Source: Xanthomonas sp. DAR 80977 (GTDB lineage Bacteria > Pseudomonadota > Gammaproteobacteria > Xanthomonadales > Xanthomonadaceae). From it: a stretch of 64,000 nt of DNA. Shown here piece by piece: positions 15,314 through 23,191 of the stretch. Every line of letters starts with the position of its first letter. The stretch's first letter is position 1. The notes beneath the pieces are model-generated. The model saw only the letters and a program-made list of their open reading frames with translations. It ran no database searches and was not told the origin of the DNA. The translations under genes and the position numbers were made by a program. The stretch spans positions 2,053,001 through 2,117,000 of the forward strand of contig NZ_CP162487.1 in assembly GCF_041240605.1 (NCBI RefSeq), in the 5' to 3' direction.

Positions 15314-16426
15314 TCAGCCCAGCGCGTCCAGCGGCCGCACGAACTCCTGTCCCAGCGCCTGCGCCACCGCGCGGTGGGTGAGCTTGCCGGCGTGCACGTT
15401 GAGGCCGTTGCGCAGGTCCTGGTCGTCGCGCAGCGCCTGCAGGCCGTGCTCGGCCAGCTGCAGCACGAACGGCAAGGTGGCGTTGGTCAGGGCGAAGGTG
15501 GAGGTGCGCGCCACGCCGCCGGGCATGTTGGCCACGCAGTAGTGGACGATGCCGTCGACCTCGTAGGTCGGCTGCTGGTGGGTGGTGGCGTGGCTGGTCT
15601 CGAAGCAGCCGCCCTGGTCGATCGCCACGTCCACCAGCACCGAGCCCGGACGCAGCAGCGCCAGCTGCGCGCGCGACACCAGCTTGGGCGCGGCGGCGCC
15701 GGGGATCAGCACCGCGCCGATCACCAGGTCGGTGTGCGGCAGGCATTGCTCGATCGCGTCGCGGGTGGAATACAGCGTGGTCAGCTGGTGGCCGTACAGC
15801 TCGTCGAGGTACTTGAGCCGTTCCAGCGAGCGGTCCAGCACCGTCACCCGCGCGTGCAGGCCCATCGCCATGCGCGCGGCGTTGATGCCGACCACGCCGC
15901 CGCCGATCACCAGCACCTCCGCCGGCGCGACCCCGGGCACGCCGCCGAGCAGCACGCCGGAGCCGCCCTGCGCCTTTTCCAGCGCATGCGCGCCGGCCTG
16001 GATCGCCATGCGCCCGGCGACCTCGCTCATCGGCGCCAGCAGCGGCAGCCCGCCGTGGCCGTCGGTGACGGTCTCGTAGGCGATCGCGGTGCAGCCGGAG
16101 CGCAGCAGCGCATTGGCCTGCGCCGGATCGGGCGCCAGGTGCAGGTAGGTGAACAGCAGTTGCCCGGGACGCAGCAGCGCGCATTCCTCCGGTTGCGGCT
16201 CCTTGACCTTGACGATCATGTCGGCCTGCGCGAACACGCTGGCCGCGTCGTCGGCCAGGCGCGCGCCGGCGCGTTCGTAGTCCGCGTCGGTCAGGCCGAT
16301 GGCCTGGCCGCCGTCGCGCTGCACCAGCACCTGGTGGCCGTGCAGCACCAGTTCGCGGACCCCGGCCGGGGTCAGCCCGATCCGGTATTCGTGGTTCTTG
16401 ATCTCTTTCGGGACGCCGACCAGCAT
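15314..16426 (-). CDS. ald: alanine dehydrogenase
   Basis: 370 residues, the normal Ald length. It begins [20 protein letters not shown] (R15 contacts the carboxylate in the family), then has KVKEPQPEE (catalytic Lys) and YLHLAPD (catalytic His). The NAD site is [17 protein letters not shown] at about 170, and [14 protein letters not shown] lies near 265. It catalyses reversible NAD-dependent deamination of L-alanine to pyruvate and ammonia in the cytoplasm. GGAGA lies before the ATG at 16426. Placed between a beta-alanine-type aminotransferase and mmsA, it would recycle the alanine formed by transamination back to pyruvate. Glycine/tessaracoccus-type variants of the fold exist but this reads as Ald. 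Confidence 0.93.
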   Translation of the reverse strand: MLVGVPKEIKNHEYRIGLTPAGVRELVLHGHQVLVQRDGGQAIGLTDADYERAGARLADDAASVFAQADMIVKVKEPQPEECALLRPGQLLFTYLHLAPDPAQANALLRSGCTAIAYETVTDGHGGLPLLAPMSEVAGRMAIQAGAHALEKAQGGSGVLLGGVPGVAPAEVLVIGGGVVGINAARMAMGLHARVTVLDRSLERLKYLDELYGHQLTTLYSTRDAIEQCLPHTDLVIGAVLIPGAAAPKLVSRAQLALLRPGSVLVDVAIDQGGCFETSHATTHQQPTYEVDGIVHYCVANMPGGVARTSTFALTNATLPFVLQLAEHGLQALRDDQDLRNGLNVHAGKLTHRAVAQALGQEFVRPLDALG

Positions 16427-16487
16427 GAGCGGTTCTCCAGGCATGCGGCGCGCGTGGGGAGCGCGGAGCGGGTTGGGTGGGCGGGGG

Positions 16488-17864
16488 TCAGGGCGTGCTG
16501 CGGATCATGTCGGCCAGCACCGCGAAGATCCGGTCGATGTGCTCGCGCTCCACGATCAGCGGCGGCGACAGCGCGATGGTGTCGCCGGTGACGCGGATCA
16601 GCAGGCCGGCGTCGTGGAAGCAGCGCTCGAAGATCTCGTAGGCGCGCGCGCCGGGCGCATCCTTGCGCGATGCCAGTTCGATCGCGCCGATCAGGCCGAA
16701 ATTGCGGATGTCGACGACGTGCGGCAAGTCCTTCAGCGCATGGATCGCCTGCTGCCAGTAGCCGCCCAGTTCGATCGCCTTTTCGAACAGCTTCTCTTCG
16801 GCATAGGTATCCAGCGTCGCCAGCGCCGCGGCGCAGGCCAGCGGATGGCCGGAGTAGGTGTAGCCGTGGAACAGGTCGATGGCGCCGGCCGGACCGTGGG
16901 CGAAGGCGTCGTGGATGGCGTGCGAGACCAACACCGCGCCCATCGGCACGCAGCCGTTGGTCAGGCCCTTGGCGGTGGTGATCAGGTCCGGGGTCACGCC
17001 GAAGCGCTGCGCGGCGAAGGCCTTGCCGACGCGGCCGTAGCCGGTGATCACCTCGTCGAAGATCAGCACGATGCCGTGCTTGTCGCACAGCTCGCGGATG
17101 CGCTGCAGATAGCCCAGCGGCGGCAGCACCACGCCGGCCGAGCCGGAGATCGGCTCGATGATGACGGCGGCGATGGTCGAGGCGTCGTGCAGCGCGACCA
17201 GCCGCTCCAGGTCCTCGGCCAGCTCCACGCCGTGCGCCGGCAGCCCCTGCGAGAACGCGTTGCGCTCGATGTCCAGGGTATGCCGCAGGTGGTCCACGCC
17301 GGGCAGCAGCGGGCCGAACCATTTGCGGTTGTTGGGCAGCCCGCCGACCGAGATGCCGCCGAAACCGACCCCGTGGTAGCCCTTCTCGCGGCCGATGAAG
17401 CGGGTGCGCTGGCCCTCGCCGCGGGCGCGGTGGTAGGCCAGGGCGATCTTCATCGCGGTGTCCACCGACTCGGAGCCGGAGTTGGTATAGAACACATGGT
17501 CCAGGCCGGGCGGGGCCAGTTCGACCAGGCGCTCGGCGAGCACGAACGGCAGCGGCGAGCCCATCTGGAAGGTCGGCGCGAAATCCAGCGTGGCGATCTG
17601 CCTGGACACCGCCTCGACGATGCGCGGCCGCGCGTGCCCGGCATTGCAGCACCACAGCCCGGCGGTGCCGTCGAGGATCTGGCGCCCGTCCACGCTGCGG
17701 TAGTACATGCCTTCGGCCGAGGCCAGCAAGCGCGGCCGCGCCTTGAACTGGCGATTGGCGGTGAACGGCATCCAGAACGCATCCATGCCGTCCGGCGCCT
17801 GCGTGGCCTGGGCGGCGTAGTGGTCGGCCAGCGCCTGGGAGGAGGGGGGCGACTGAGGGCTCAT
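16488..17864 (-). CDS. class III omega-aminotransferase (beta-alanine:pyruvate type)
   Basis: 458 residues, PLP fold type I class III. Visible: DAFWMPFTANRQFK and GLWCCNAGHARP (typical of beta-alanine/omega-amino acid:pyruvate transaminases), FYTNSGSESVDTAMK (phosphate site), IFDEVITGYGRVG (Asp that contacts the pyridine), and PLP-lysine K299 in TTAKGLTNG. Likely reaction: beta-alanine plus pyruvate gives malonate semialdehyde plus alanine, which fits the two genes that follow. Putrescine or GABA are other possible amino donors. It heads the operon and is divergent from the PuuR-like regulator. A candidate operator lies 20 bp before its start, and GGAG lies before the ATG at 17864. Confidence 0.88.
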   Translation of the reverse strand: MSPQSPPSSQALADHYAAQATQAPDGMDAFWMPFTANRQFKARPRLLASAEGMYYRSVDGRQILDGTAGLWCCNAGHARPRIVEAVSRQIATLDFAPTFQMGSPLPFVLAERLVELAPPGLDHVFYTNSGSESVDTAMKIALAYHRARGEGQRTRFIGREKGYHGVGFGGISVGGLPNNRKWFGPLLPGVDHLRHTLDIERNAFSQGLPAHGVELAEDLERLVALHDASTIAAVIIEPISGSAGVVLPPLGYLQRIRELCDKHGIVLIFDEVITGYGRVGKAFAAQRFGVTPDLITTAKGLTNGCVPMGAVLVSHAIHDAFAHGPAGAIDLFHGYTYSGHPLACAAALATLDTYAEEKLFEKAIELGGYWQQAIHALKDLPHVVDIRNFGLIGAIELASRKDAPGARAYEIFERCFHDAGLLIRVTGDTIALSPPLIVEREHIDRIFAVLADMIRSTP

Positions 17865-17884
17865 CACAGGCTCCACGCGAGAGG

Positions 17885-17906
17885 GGTGTTGAAAAAACTT
17901 TACACC
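17885..17906 (-). promoter_or_regulatory. candidate PuuR-type operator, site 1 (aminotransferase promoter)
   Basis: An imperfect palindrome GGTGT...ACACC. Read on the minus strand it is GTGTAAAG, six T, then CAACAC, 20 bp before the aminotransferase start. Site 2 across the same divergent region has the same half-sites in the order GTGTAAAG, 7 nt, CAACAC. TAAAGT within it could serve as a -10 hexamer, so binding would block the promoter. That this is an operator is inferred from recurrence and position. Confidence 0.6.
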
Positions 17907-18019
17907 AACCCGGCCTGCGGTGGCGGGGTGCCCGCTCCAGGGCAGCACGCCCTGAAACCACATCGCGATACCCCCGCCCTGGGCCGGCGTATCGGGCGCA
18001 CGGCGCGGCGCGCGGCAAA

Positions 18020-18047
18020 TTGACCGCCGGGACCGGGTGTGTAAAGT
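18020..18047 (+). promoter_or_regulatory. candidate sigma70-type promoter for the PuuR-like gene
   Basis: TTGACC at 18020-18025, a 16-bp spacer and TAAAGT at 18042-18047, so transcription would start near 18055, about 30 bp before the ATG at 18084. The -10 hexamer lies inside the candidate operator site 2, as expected for autorepression. The call rests on the hexamers and layout only. Confidence 0.5.
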
Positions 18048-18060
18048 ATCCGGCAACACC
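18039..18060 (+). promoter_or_regulatory. candidate PuuR-type operator, site 2 (autoregulation)
   Basis: GTGTAAAG at 18039-18046, 7 nt, then CAACACC ending at 18060, 23 bp before the PuuR-like start and overlapping its -10. It is a near copy of site 1 on the opposite strand. Each therefore points toward its own gene, with the CAACAC half closer to the start codon. Confidence 0.6.
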
Positions 18061-18083
18061 GTCCAGGCTTTCCTCATCACGCG

Positions 18084-18632
18084 ATGGATATCGGCGCCCG
18101 CCTGCACCGGGTTCGCACCGCCCACGGGCTGAGCCAGCGCGAGCTGGCCAAGCGGGTGGGCGTGACCAACAGCACCATCTCGCTGATCGAGCAGAACAAG
18201 GTCAGCCCCTCGGTGAGTTCGCTGAAGAAGGTGCTGGACGGCATCCCGATCTCGCTGGCCGATTTCTTCACCCAGGACCTGGACATCGGGCCGGCCGATG
18301 CGCCGTTCTATGGCGTCGACGAGCTGCCCGACGTGGGCAGCGACGGCATCCACTACTACCTGGTCGGCGGCCATCGTCCGCAGCGGCAGATGTGCATCCT
18401 GCGCGAGGTGATGCCGCCGGGCAGCGACACCGGCACCGCGATGCTGGTGCACGAAGGCGAGGAGGGCGGGGTGGTGGTGGCTGGCGAGGTGGAGATCACC
18501 GTCGGCGCGCAGGTGCGCGTGCTGCGGGCCGGCGAGGGATACTATTTCGAGAGCCGGGTGCCGCACCGGTTCCGCAACGTCGGCAGCGAGGCGGTGGTGA
18601 TCGTCAGCGCCAATACCCCGGCCACGTTCTGA
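18084..18632 (+). CDS. puuR: HTH-cupin transcriptional regulator, PuuR family
   Basis: 182 residues: an N-terminal Cro/CI helix-turn-helix (about residues 5-60, with [20 protein letters not shown]) and a C-terminal cupin_2 barrel (about 108-178, with [18 protein letters not shown] and PHRFRNVG). This is the layout of E. coli PuuR, which represses putrescine degradation and is relieved by putrescine. It lies 88 bp upstream of a PuuC-type dehydrogenase on the same strand and is divergent from the aminotransferase-ald-mmsA operon. The four motif copies here and at 33.9-34.1 kb are its most likely targets (inference). Start at the ATG 18084; the leader carries candidate site 2. Confidence 0.85.
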   Translation: MDIGARLHRVRTAHGLSQRELAKRVGVTNSTISLIEQNKVSPSVSSLKKVLDGIPISLADFFTQDLDIGPADAPFYGVDELPDVGSDGIHYYLVGGHRPQRQMCILREVMPPGSDTGTAMLVHEGEEGGVVVAGEVEITVGAQVRVLRAGEGYYFESRVPHRFRNVGSEAVVIVSANTPATF

Positions 18633-18637
18633 GCCCC

Positions 18638-18657
18638 GCCCGCGCCGCGGCGCGGGC
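18638..18657 (+). terminator. GC-only palindrome after the regulator gene
   Basis: A perfect 20-bp palindrome, GCCCGCGCC and its complement with no loop to spare, 5 bp after the regulator's stop and 63 bp before the aldehyde dehydrogenase start. It lacks a T-run, so it could weaken or attenuate read-through rather than stop transcription. Confidence 0.3.
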
Positions 18658-18720
18658 TTCCGCTCCGCCGCAGCCGCACGACCCGCAGATCCGTTCCTTC
18701 CTCCCGACCCGGAGTTTCCG

Positions 18721-20223
18721 ATGACCGCACCCCGCACCCGCGATGCATGGCAGGCGATGGCCGACGCGCTGCAGCTGCGCACCCAGTCCTTCATCGACGG
18801 CCGCTACGTCGATGCGGCCAGCGGCAAGACCTTCGACTGCATCAGCCCGATCGACGGCCGCGTGCTCGGCCAGGTCGCCGAGGGCGGGGCCGAGGACATC
18901 GAACGCGCGGTCGCCGCGGCGCGGCGCAGCTTCGATGCCGGGCACTGGTCGCAGGCCAAGCCGGCGCAGCGCAAGAAGACCCTGCTGAAGCTGGCGCAGC
19001 TGGTCGAGCAGCATGCCGACGAACTGGCGCTGCTGGAATCGCTGGACATGGGCAAGCCGGTGCGCGACGCGCGCAGCGTGGACGTGGCCGCCACGGTGCG
19101 CTGCCTGGCCTGGACCGGCGAGGCGCTGGACAAGCTCTACGGCGAAGTGGCGCCGACCGGGCAGGACGAACTGGGCCTGATCACGCGCGAGCCGCTGGGC
19201 GTGGTCGGCGCGATCGTGCCGTGGAATTTCCCGCTGCTGATGGCCGCGTGGAAGATCGCCCCGGCGCTGGCGGCGGGCAATTCGGTGGTGCTCAAGCCCT
19301 CGGAGAAATCGCCGCTGAGCGCGCTGCGCCTGGCCGAACTGGTGGCCGAGGCCGGCATTCCCGACGGCGTGTTCAACGTGGTGCCCGGGTTCGGCAGGAG
19401 CGCCGGCGAGCCGCTGGCCCTGCACATGGACGTGGACGGGCTGGTGTTCACCGGCTCCACCGCGGTCGGCAAGCGCCTGCTGCAGTGCGCCGGGCTGTCG
19501 AACATGAAACGCGCGTACATGGAGTGCGGCGGCAAGAGCCCGAACCTGGTGTTCGCCGACGCGCCGGACCTGGAACAGGCGGCGCAGGCCGCGGCCGGCG
19601 CGATCTTCTACAACCAGGGCGAGGTCTGCACCGCCGCGTCGCGGCTGCTGGTGGAGCGCTCGATCAAGGATGAGTTCGTGGCCCGCGTGGTCGCCGCCGG
19701 GCGCACGCTGCAGCCGCGGCATCCGTTCGACGACGATGCGGCGATGGGCGCGCTGGTGGACGAGGCGCAGACCAACCGCGTGCTCGACTACATCGCGCGC
19801 GGCAACGAGGAAGGCGCGCGGCTGCTGCTCGGCGGCACGCGCGTGGAGGTGGTCGCCGGCGGTTGCTACGTGGAGCCGACCATCTTCGACGAGGTCGGCC
19901 ACGAGCACACCATCGCCCGCGAGGAGATCTTCGGCCCGGTGCTGTCGGTGATCGCCTTCGACGACGAAGCGCACGCGCTGCGCATGGCCAACGACAGCGA
20001 CTACGGCCTGGCCGCGGGCGTGTGGACCCGCGACATCGGCCGCGCGCACCGGGTGGCGCGCAAGCTGCGCGCCGGCAGCGTATGGGTCAACTACTGGGAC
20101 GGCGGCGACATGACCGCCCCGTTCGGCGGCTACAAGCAATCGGGCAACGGCCGCGACAAGTCGCTGCATGCGTTCGACAAGTACACCGAGATGAAGGCGA
20201 CCTGGATCAATCTGGCGGTTTGA
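18721..20223 (+). CDS. puuC: NAD(P)-dependent aldehyde dehydrogenase, PuuC-like
   Basis: 500 residues of the ALDH superfamily. Visible: [32 protein letters not shown], catalytic Glu E268 in [10 protein letters not shown], catalytic Cys C303 in [11 protein letters not shown], and [10 protein letters not shown]. The N-terminus and the [14 protein letters not shown] / [22 protein letters not shown] tail fit the PuuC/AldH group, which oxidises gamma-glutamyl-gamma-aminobutyraldehyde and other omega-amino aldehydes such as 3-aminopropanal. It could serve both the gamma-glutamyl-putrescine route and beta-alanine formation. It lies directly behind the PuuR-like gene, as puuR-puuC do in E. coli. ATG at 18721 follows CCCGGAG. 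Confidence 0.88.
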   Translation: MTAPRTRDAWQAMADALQLRTQSFIDGRYVDAASGKTFDCISPIDGRVLGQVAEGGAEDIERAVAAARRSFDAGHWSQAKPAQRKKTLLKLAQLVEQHADELALLESLDMGKPVRDARSVDVAATVRCLAWTGEALDKLYGEVAPTGQDELGLITREPLGVVGAIVPWNFPLLMAAWKIAPALAAGNSVVLKPSEKSPLSALRLAELVAEAGIPDGVFNVVPGFGRSAGEPLALHMDVDGLVFTGSTAVGKRLLQCAGLSNMKRAYMECGGKSPNLVFADAPDLEQAAQAAAGAIFYNQGEVCTAASRLLVERSIKDEFVARVVAAGRTLQPRHPFDDDAAMGALVDEAQTNRVLDYIARGNEEGARLLLGGTRVEVVAGGCYVEPTIFDEVGHEHTIAREEIFGPVLSVIAFDDEAHALRMANDSDYGLAAGVWTRDIGRAHRVARKLRAGSVWVNYWDGGDMTAPFGGYKQSGNGRDKSLHAFDKYTEMKATWINLAV

Positions 20224-20388
20224 GCCGGGATTCGGGATTGGGGATTGGGGATTCGCAAGTGCGCAGCACTGCGCTGTTCTGTAGGAGGGGCTGCGGCCCC
20301 GACGCTTTACTGGTCACGCGTCGGGGCTGAAGCCCCTCCTACAGGAAGCGCGGGTCGCATCCCGAATCCCGAATCCCCAATCCCGGCT
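20224..20388. repeat. composite nested repeat: heptamer arrays flanking a long hairpin
   Basis: Outer arms: GGGATT(C/G) heptamers at 20224-20256 and their inverse at 20357-20388. Inner hairpin: arms 20279-20305 and 20318-20344, 27 nt each with two mismatches, starting CTGTAGGAGGGGCTGCGGCC. The outer left arm begins immediately after the puuC stop (TGA-GCCGGGATT). The element separates two convergent genes and probably ends both transcripts. Part of it is read as the C-terminus of the DUF1203 gene. Confidence 0.85.
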
Positions 20389-20860
20389 CAAAAACCCGCT
20401 CCACAAGGCAGGCGAAACAGCCCTGGCGCGCATTGTGCAGATGCAGGTAGCGCACGCGCGGATCGGCGAAGGCCTGCTCGATCGCCATGGCCACCGTTTC
20501 GCCGGCATGCACGTCGGCGGCGACCATCATGTCGGCCGCATCGTAGCCGCGCAGCGAGATCAGGCGCCGGCGGATCGCGGCGGGTACCTGGTCCGGCAGC
20601 GCCGCCGCGGCCTGCGCGTGGCGGCGCACGTAGATCGGCCCGGCGGCGCGGTACGGCGTGTCCGCCGGCTGGTGCCGGTAGTGCAGCAGCAACAGTTCCT
20701 CGCCGGGCCGCGCATCCTCCAGGCTGACCCGGCATGGGAAGCCCGGCGACTGGTCGGCGTGGACGCGGCGCGCGCCGTGCGCGTGCAGCTGCGCATCGTC
20801 GAGGTCGAACAGCGGCGCGAATGGCGCGGCGGGCAGGCCGATGCAGACGAAGCTGGACAT
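20339..20860 (-). CDS. DUF1203 protein with a repeat-encoded C-terminal tail
   Basis: 173 residues. The body matches DUF1203: GFPCRVSLEDARPGEELLLL, PYRAAGPIYVRRHA and VRYLHLHNARQGCFACLVERV. The family, about 155 residues long, has no established role. After VERVFEP the frame continues as GLGIRDSGCDPRFL, which is simply the heptamer array translated. In neighbouring copies of the array a TGA sits right at the array edge; here that TGA is one frame off, so translation runs on 14-15 residues into the repeat. Start at ATG 20860 with GGAG 5 bp upstream. It is convergent with puuC. Confidence 0.75.
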   Translation of the reverse strand: MSSFVCIGLPAAPFAPLFDLDDAQLHAHGARRVHADQSPGFPCRVSLEDARPGEELLLLHYRHQPADTPYRAAGPIYVRRHAQAAAALPDQVPAAIRRRLISLRGYDAADMMVAADVHAGETVAMAIEQAFADPRVRYLHLHNARQGCFACLVERVFEPGLGIRDSGCDPRFL

Positions 20861-21088
20861 GTGCGCTCCAGGAGACGATCGAGCGCGCAGCATGCCCGCC
20901 GCCGCGGCCGCATGCTGGCCGGATCCGGACACGGCAGCGGCGGCCGGTGGCGGTGAAAGGGCACCGGCGTCGCATCGCCGCACGCGAGCGCCTCGATCAG
21001 GCATGCCACCGGGTGCAGCCGACGCCGTCGTTGCGTTGGGCTGGGTATCGCCGCTGTGCGGGCAGGGCGCGTGCGGGTTGCGCGCGAC

Positions 21089-21685
21089 TCAGTCCGGCAC
21101 GTAGTCGGCAAAGGTGACCGGATGTTTGGGATCGGCGGCGTCCACCTTGTCCGTGGTCTTCGTCAGCGCATCGGCGTCCGGCGCCGGATCCGAATTCAGC
21201 TGCCAGCTCTGCCGGATCCGCTTGTGGAACACCCAGGTCTTGCGCTCGGGCACGTAGCGGAAGGTAATGAAGTAGGTCCAGTGCTGGCCGCAGGAGACGC
21301 CGTTCTGCACGGTGAAGTAGCGGCCCTTGGCCGCGAACGGATCGTCGCTGTCGGTGAAGGGGTCGCACTGGCCGCCATCGTCGCGCTTGAGCACCACGTG
21401 GTCGTTGCGCGCGGCCAGCCGGTAGTGGCCATCGGCCTGCTGCACGAAGATCAGCAGCGGCCGAGCCGGCGCCGGCTCGCGCTCGGCTTCGCCGCGTTGC
21501 TGCAGCGCCACCAGGTAGTCGGCGCGGCCGTCCCCGTCCAGGTCGGCGCGCAGCTGTTCCAGCGGCAGGTAGCCGGCCGGCAACTGGCGCAGCACGTCGG
21601 CGGGCAGGTCGGCGGCGCGTGCGCCGTGCGTGGCGAGCAGCAGGAGGCCGGCGGCGGCGACGCGGAACGGCATGGGCATTGGCAT
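21089..21685 (-). CDS. secreted hypothetical protein
   Basis: 198 residues. The N-terminus MPMPMPFRVAAAGLLLLATH ends in ARA-A, a good Sec signal peptide with cleavage near residue 25. Then come ADLDGDGRADYLVAL (an FG-GAP/EF-like calcium-binding loop) and a domain with CDPFTDSDDPFAAKGRYF, GVSCGQHW and FRYVPERKTWVFHK. This resembles a group of periplasmic hypotheticals that compare a computed quantity with tabulated values; I cannot name a function. Three ATGs at 21685, 21679 and 21673 are in frame and none has a clear ribosome-binding site. Confidence 0.6.
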   Translation of the reverse strand: MPMPMPFRVAAAGLLLLATHGARAADLPADVLRQLPAGYLPLEQLRADLDGDGRADYLVALQQRGEAEREPAPARPLLIFVQQADGHYRLAARNDHVVLKRDDGGQCDPFTDSDDPFAAKGRYFTVQNGVSCGQHWTYFITFRYVPERKTWVFHKRIRQSWQLNSDPAPDADALTKTTDKVDAADPKHPVTFADYVPD

Positions 21686-21902
21686 GGGAACGTTTCGGCT
21701 GCGAAAGGGCGCAAAGCCTAACCGACGCGACAGGCAAAAGGCGGATTGCGCCGCCGTCGCGCCGGTGCGCGCCGTCGTTTCCTGCGCGGATTCGCCGAAG
21801 CGTCCTGATTCCGAACAGGCGTGGTCGACAAAAGCCCCGGGACCGAAGCCCCTCCCACAAGGAGCACCGAACAGTCCAGGCTCAGCCGCCCAGTCGCCTG
21901 CT

Positions 21903-21929
21903 TCCCAATCCCGAATCCCCAATCCCGGC
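21903..21929. repeat. heptamer array abutting the stop of the ModE-like gene
   Basis: Reverse-orientation units (CCCAATC, CCGAATCC, CCAATCCCGG) ending exactly at the TCA that is the minus-strand stop codon (21930-21932). Read on the minus strand this is TGA followed by GCCGGGATTGGGGATTCGGG. Only this half is clear; upstream (21835-21862) is a degenerate half of the GGCTTCGG/CCTCCCAC hairpin family. Confidence 0.75.
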
Positions 21930-23003
21930 TCACAACAACCCGGCAAACGCCTCCGCCAGGCCCTGCACGCGCCCGCAGTCGTGCGCGTCGTAGCCGGGCA
22001 GCAAGCCGAGTTCGTGCTGGAACGTCTCGCTGCGCAGCAGGTCCACGATCGGGGCCAGCTGGCCGCTGTCCAGCGCGTCGCGACGGCACAGCAGGAAGTA
22101 GCGCTCGCTGACGATCGGGATGAAGTCCAGGCCGTAGCGCCGCGCCGGCGGTTCCAGGCCGAAGCCGGCATCGGCCTGGCCGCTGGCGACGTAGGCGGCG
22201 ACCGCGGCATGGGTCAGTTCTTCCATGTGCGGGCCATGCAGGCCGCCGGGCGACAGGCCCTGGCGCGCCAGCAGGCATTCCAGCAGCAGGCGCGTGCCCG
22301 AGCCGGGCTGGCGCTGGATGAAGCGCACGTCGTCCCGCAACAGGTCGGGCAGGGCGTGGATGCGCTTGGGATTGCCCGGCGCCAGCACCAGGCCCTGGGT
22401 GCGCGTGGCCAGGTGCAGCACGCAGTCGCCGTGCGGATCGAGCCGGTCGCGGTAATGGCCGAGCAGCTCGTGCTCCAGTTCGCCGATCGGCAGGTGCAGG
22501 CTGGCCAGGTCGCAGGCGCCGTCGCGCAGCGCGGCCAGGGCGTCGTCCGGGCTGCGGTACTTCAGTTCCAGCGGCGCGCCGGCCAGGACCATGCAGCGGC
22601 GCAGCGTCTCCACCCCGAAGCCGTGCGAGGCGTGCAGGCGCAGCGGCGCCGCTTCCTGCCGGAACACCCGCTCCAGCTCGGTCTCCAGTTCGCTGGCCAG
22701 GCTTTCCAGGGTCGGCGCCAGGCGCGCGGCGATGCGCTGCTCGGCCCACACCAGGCGTTCGCCGATCGGCGCCAGCTGCGCGCCGCGGCCGCGGGTGGCG
22801 CGCAGCAGCGGCTGCCCGAACAGACGCCGCGCCTCGCGCAGGGTGCCCCAGGCATAGCGGTAGGACAGCCCGGTCTGGCGGCAGGCCGCGGCCAGCGAGC
22901 CGGTGCCGCGGATCGCCAGCAGCAGTTCCACCAGCCGCGGCGGCAGCCGCTGTCCGTCCTCGGTGCGCAGTTCCCACTGCGGCTGGATCGTCACCTTGTA
23001 CAT
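21930..23003 (-). CDS. ModE-type HTH regulator fused to a periplasmic-binding-like sensor domain
   Basis: 357 residues. Residues 1-100 are a LysR/ModE-type winged helix: LPPRLVELLLAIRGTGSLAAACRQTGLSYRYAWGTLREARR in outline. Residues about 115-320 form a PBP-like domain (PLRLHASHGFGVETLRR, QRQPGSGTRLLLE, GQADAGFGLEPPAR) related to ModA/tungstate-binding folds. Such fusions regulate genes in response to molybdate or a related oxyanion. It is divergent, across 188 bp, from an OFA-type transporter followed by fdhD and a molybdenum-dependent oxidoreductase. Local control of a Mo enzyme cluster is therefore the natural reading. I chose ATG 23003; a TTG at 23021 is possible. Confidence 0.8.
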   Translation of the reverse strand: MYKVTIQPQWELRTEDGQRLPPRLVELLLAIRGTGSLAAACRQTGLSYRYAWGTLREARRLFGQPLLRATRGRGAQLAPIGERLVWAEQRIAARLAPTLESLASELETELERVFRQEAAPLRLHASHGFGVETLRRCMVLAGAPLELKYRSPDDALAALRDGACDLASLHLPIGELEHELLGHYRDRLDPHGDCVLHLATRTQGLVLAPGNPKRIHALPDLLRDDVRFIQRQPGSGTRLLLECLLARQGLSPGGLHGPHMEELTHAAVAAYVASGQADAGFGLEPPARRYGLDFIPIVSERYFLLCRRDALDSGQLAPIVDLLRSETFQHELGLLPGYDAHDCGRVQGLAEAFAGLL

Positions 23004-23191
23004 GCGGGGTGCGGCTCGCAATCGGCTTTCTACAGCCGATTATTAGACCATCCGACGCTCGGCGCCATGGCGCTTTCGTACTACGCTCGCCGCGCGCCTT
23101 CGCGCCGGCCATGCCGCCGCCGAGGCCGTGCCGTGGACAGGCAATATGCGCTCCATCACATAAAGACGCCGATGCACCTGAGGGGAACCGA

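Noticed and set aside
21835..21862. Half of a GGCTTCGG/CCTCCCAC hairpin upstream of the ModE-like gene's end
   Set aside because: Only one arm is clear; kept as a note under the neighbouring repeat rather than as a separate element.
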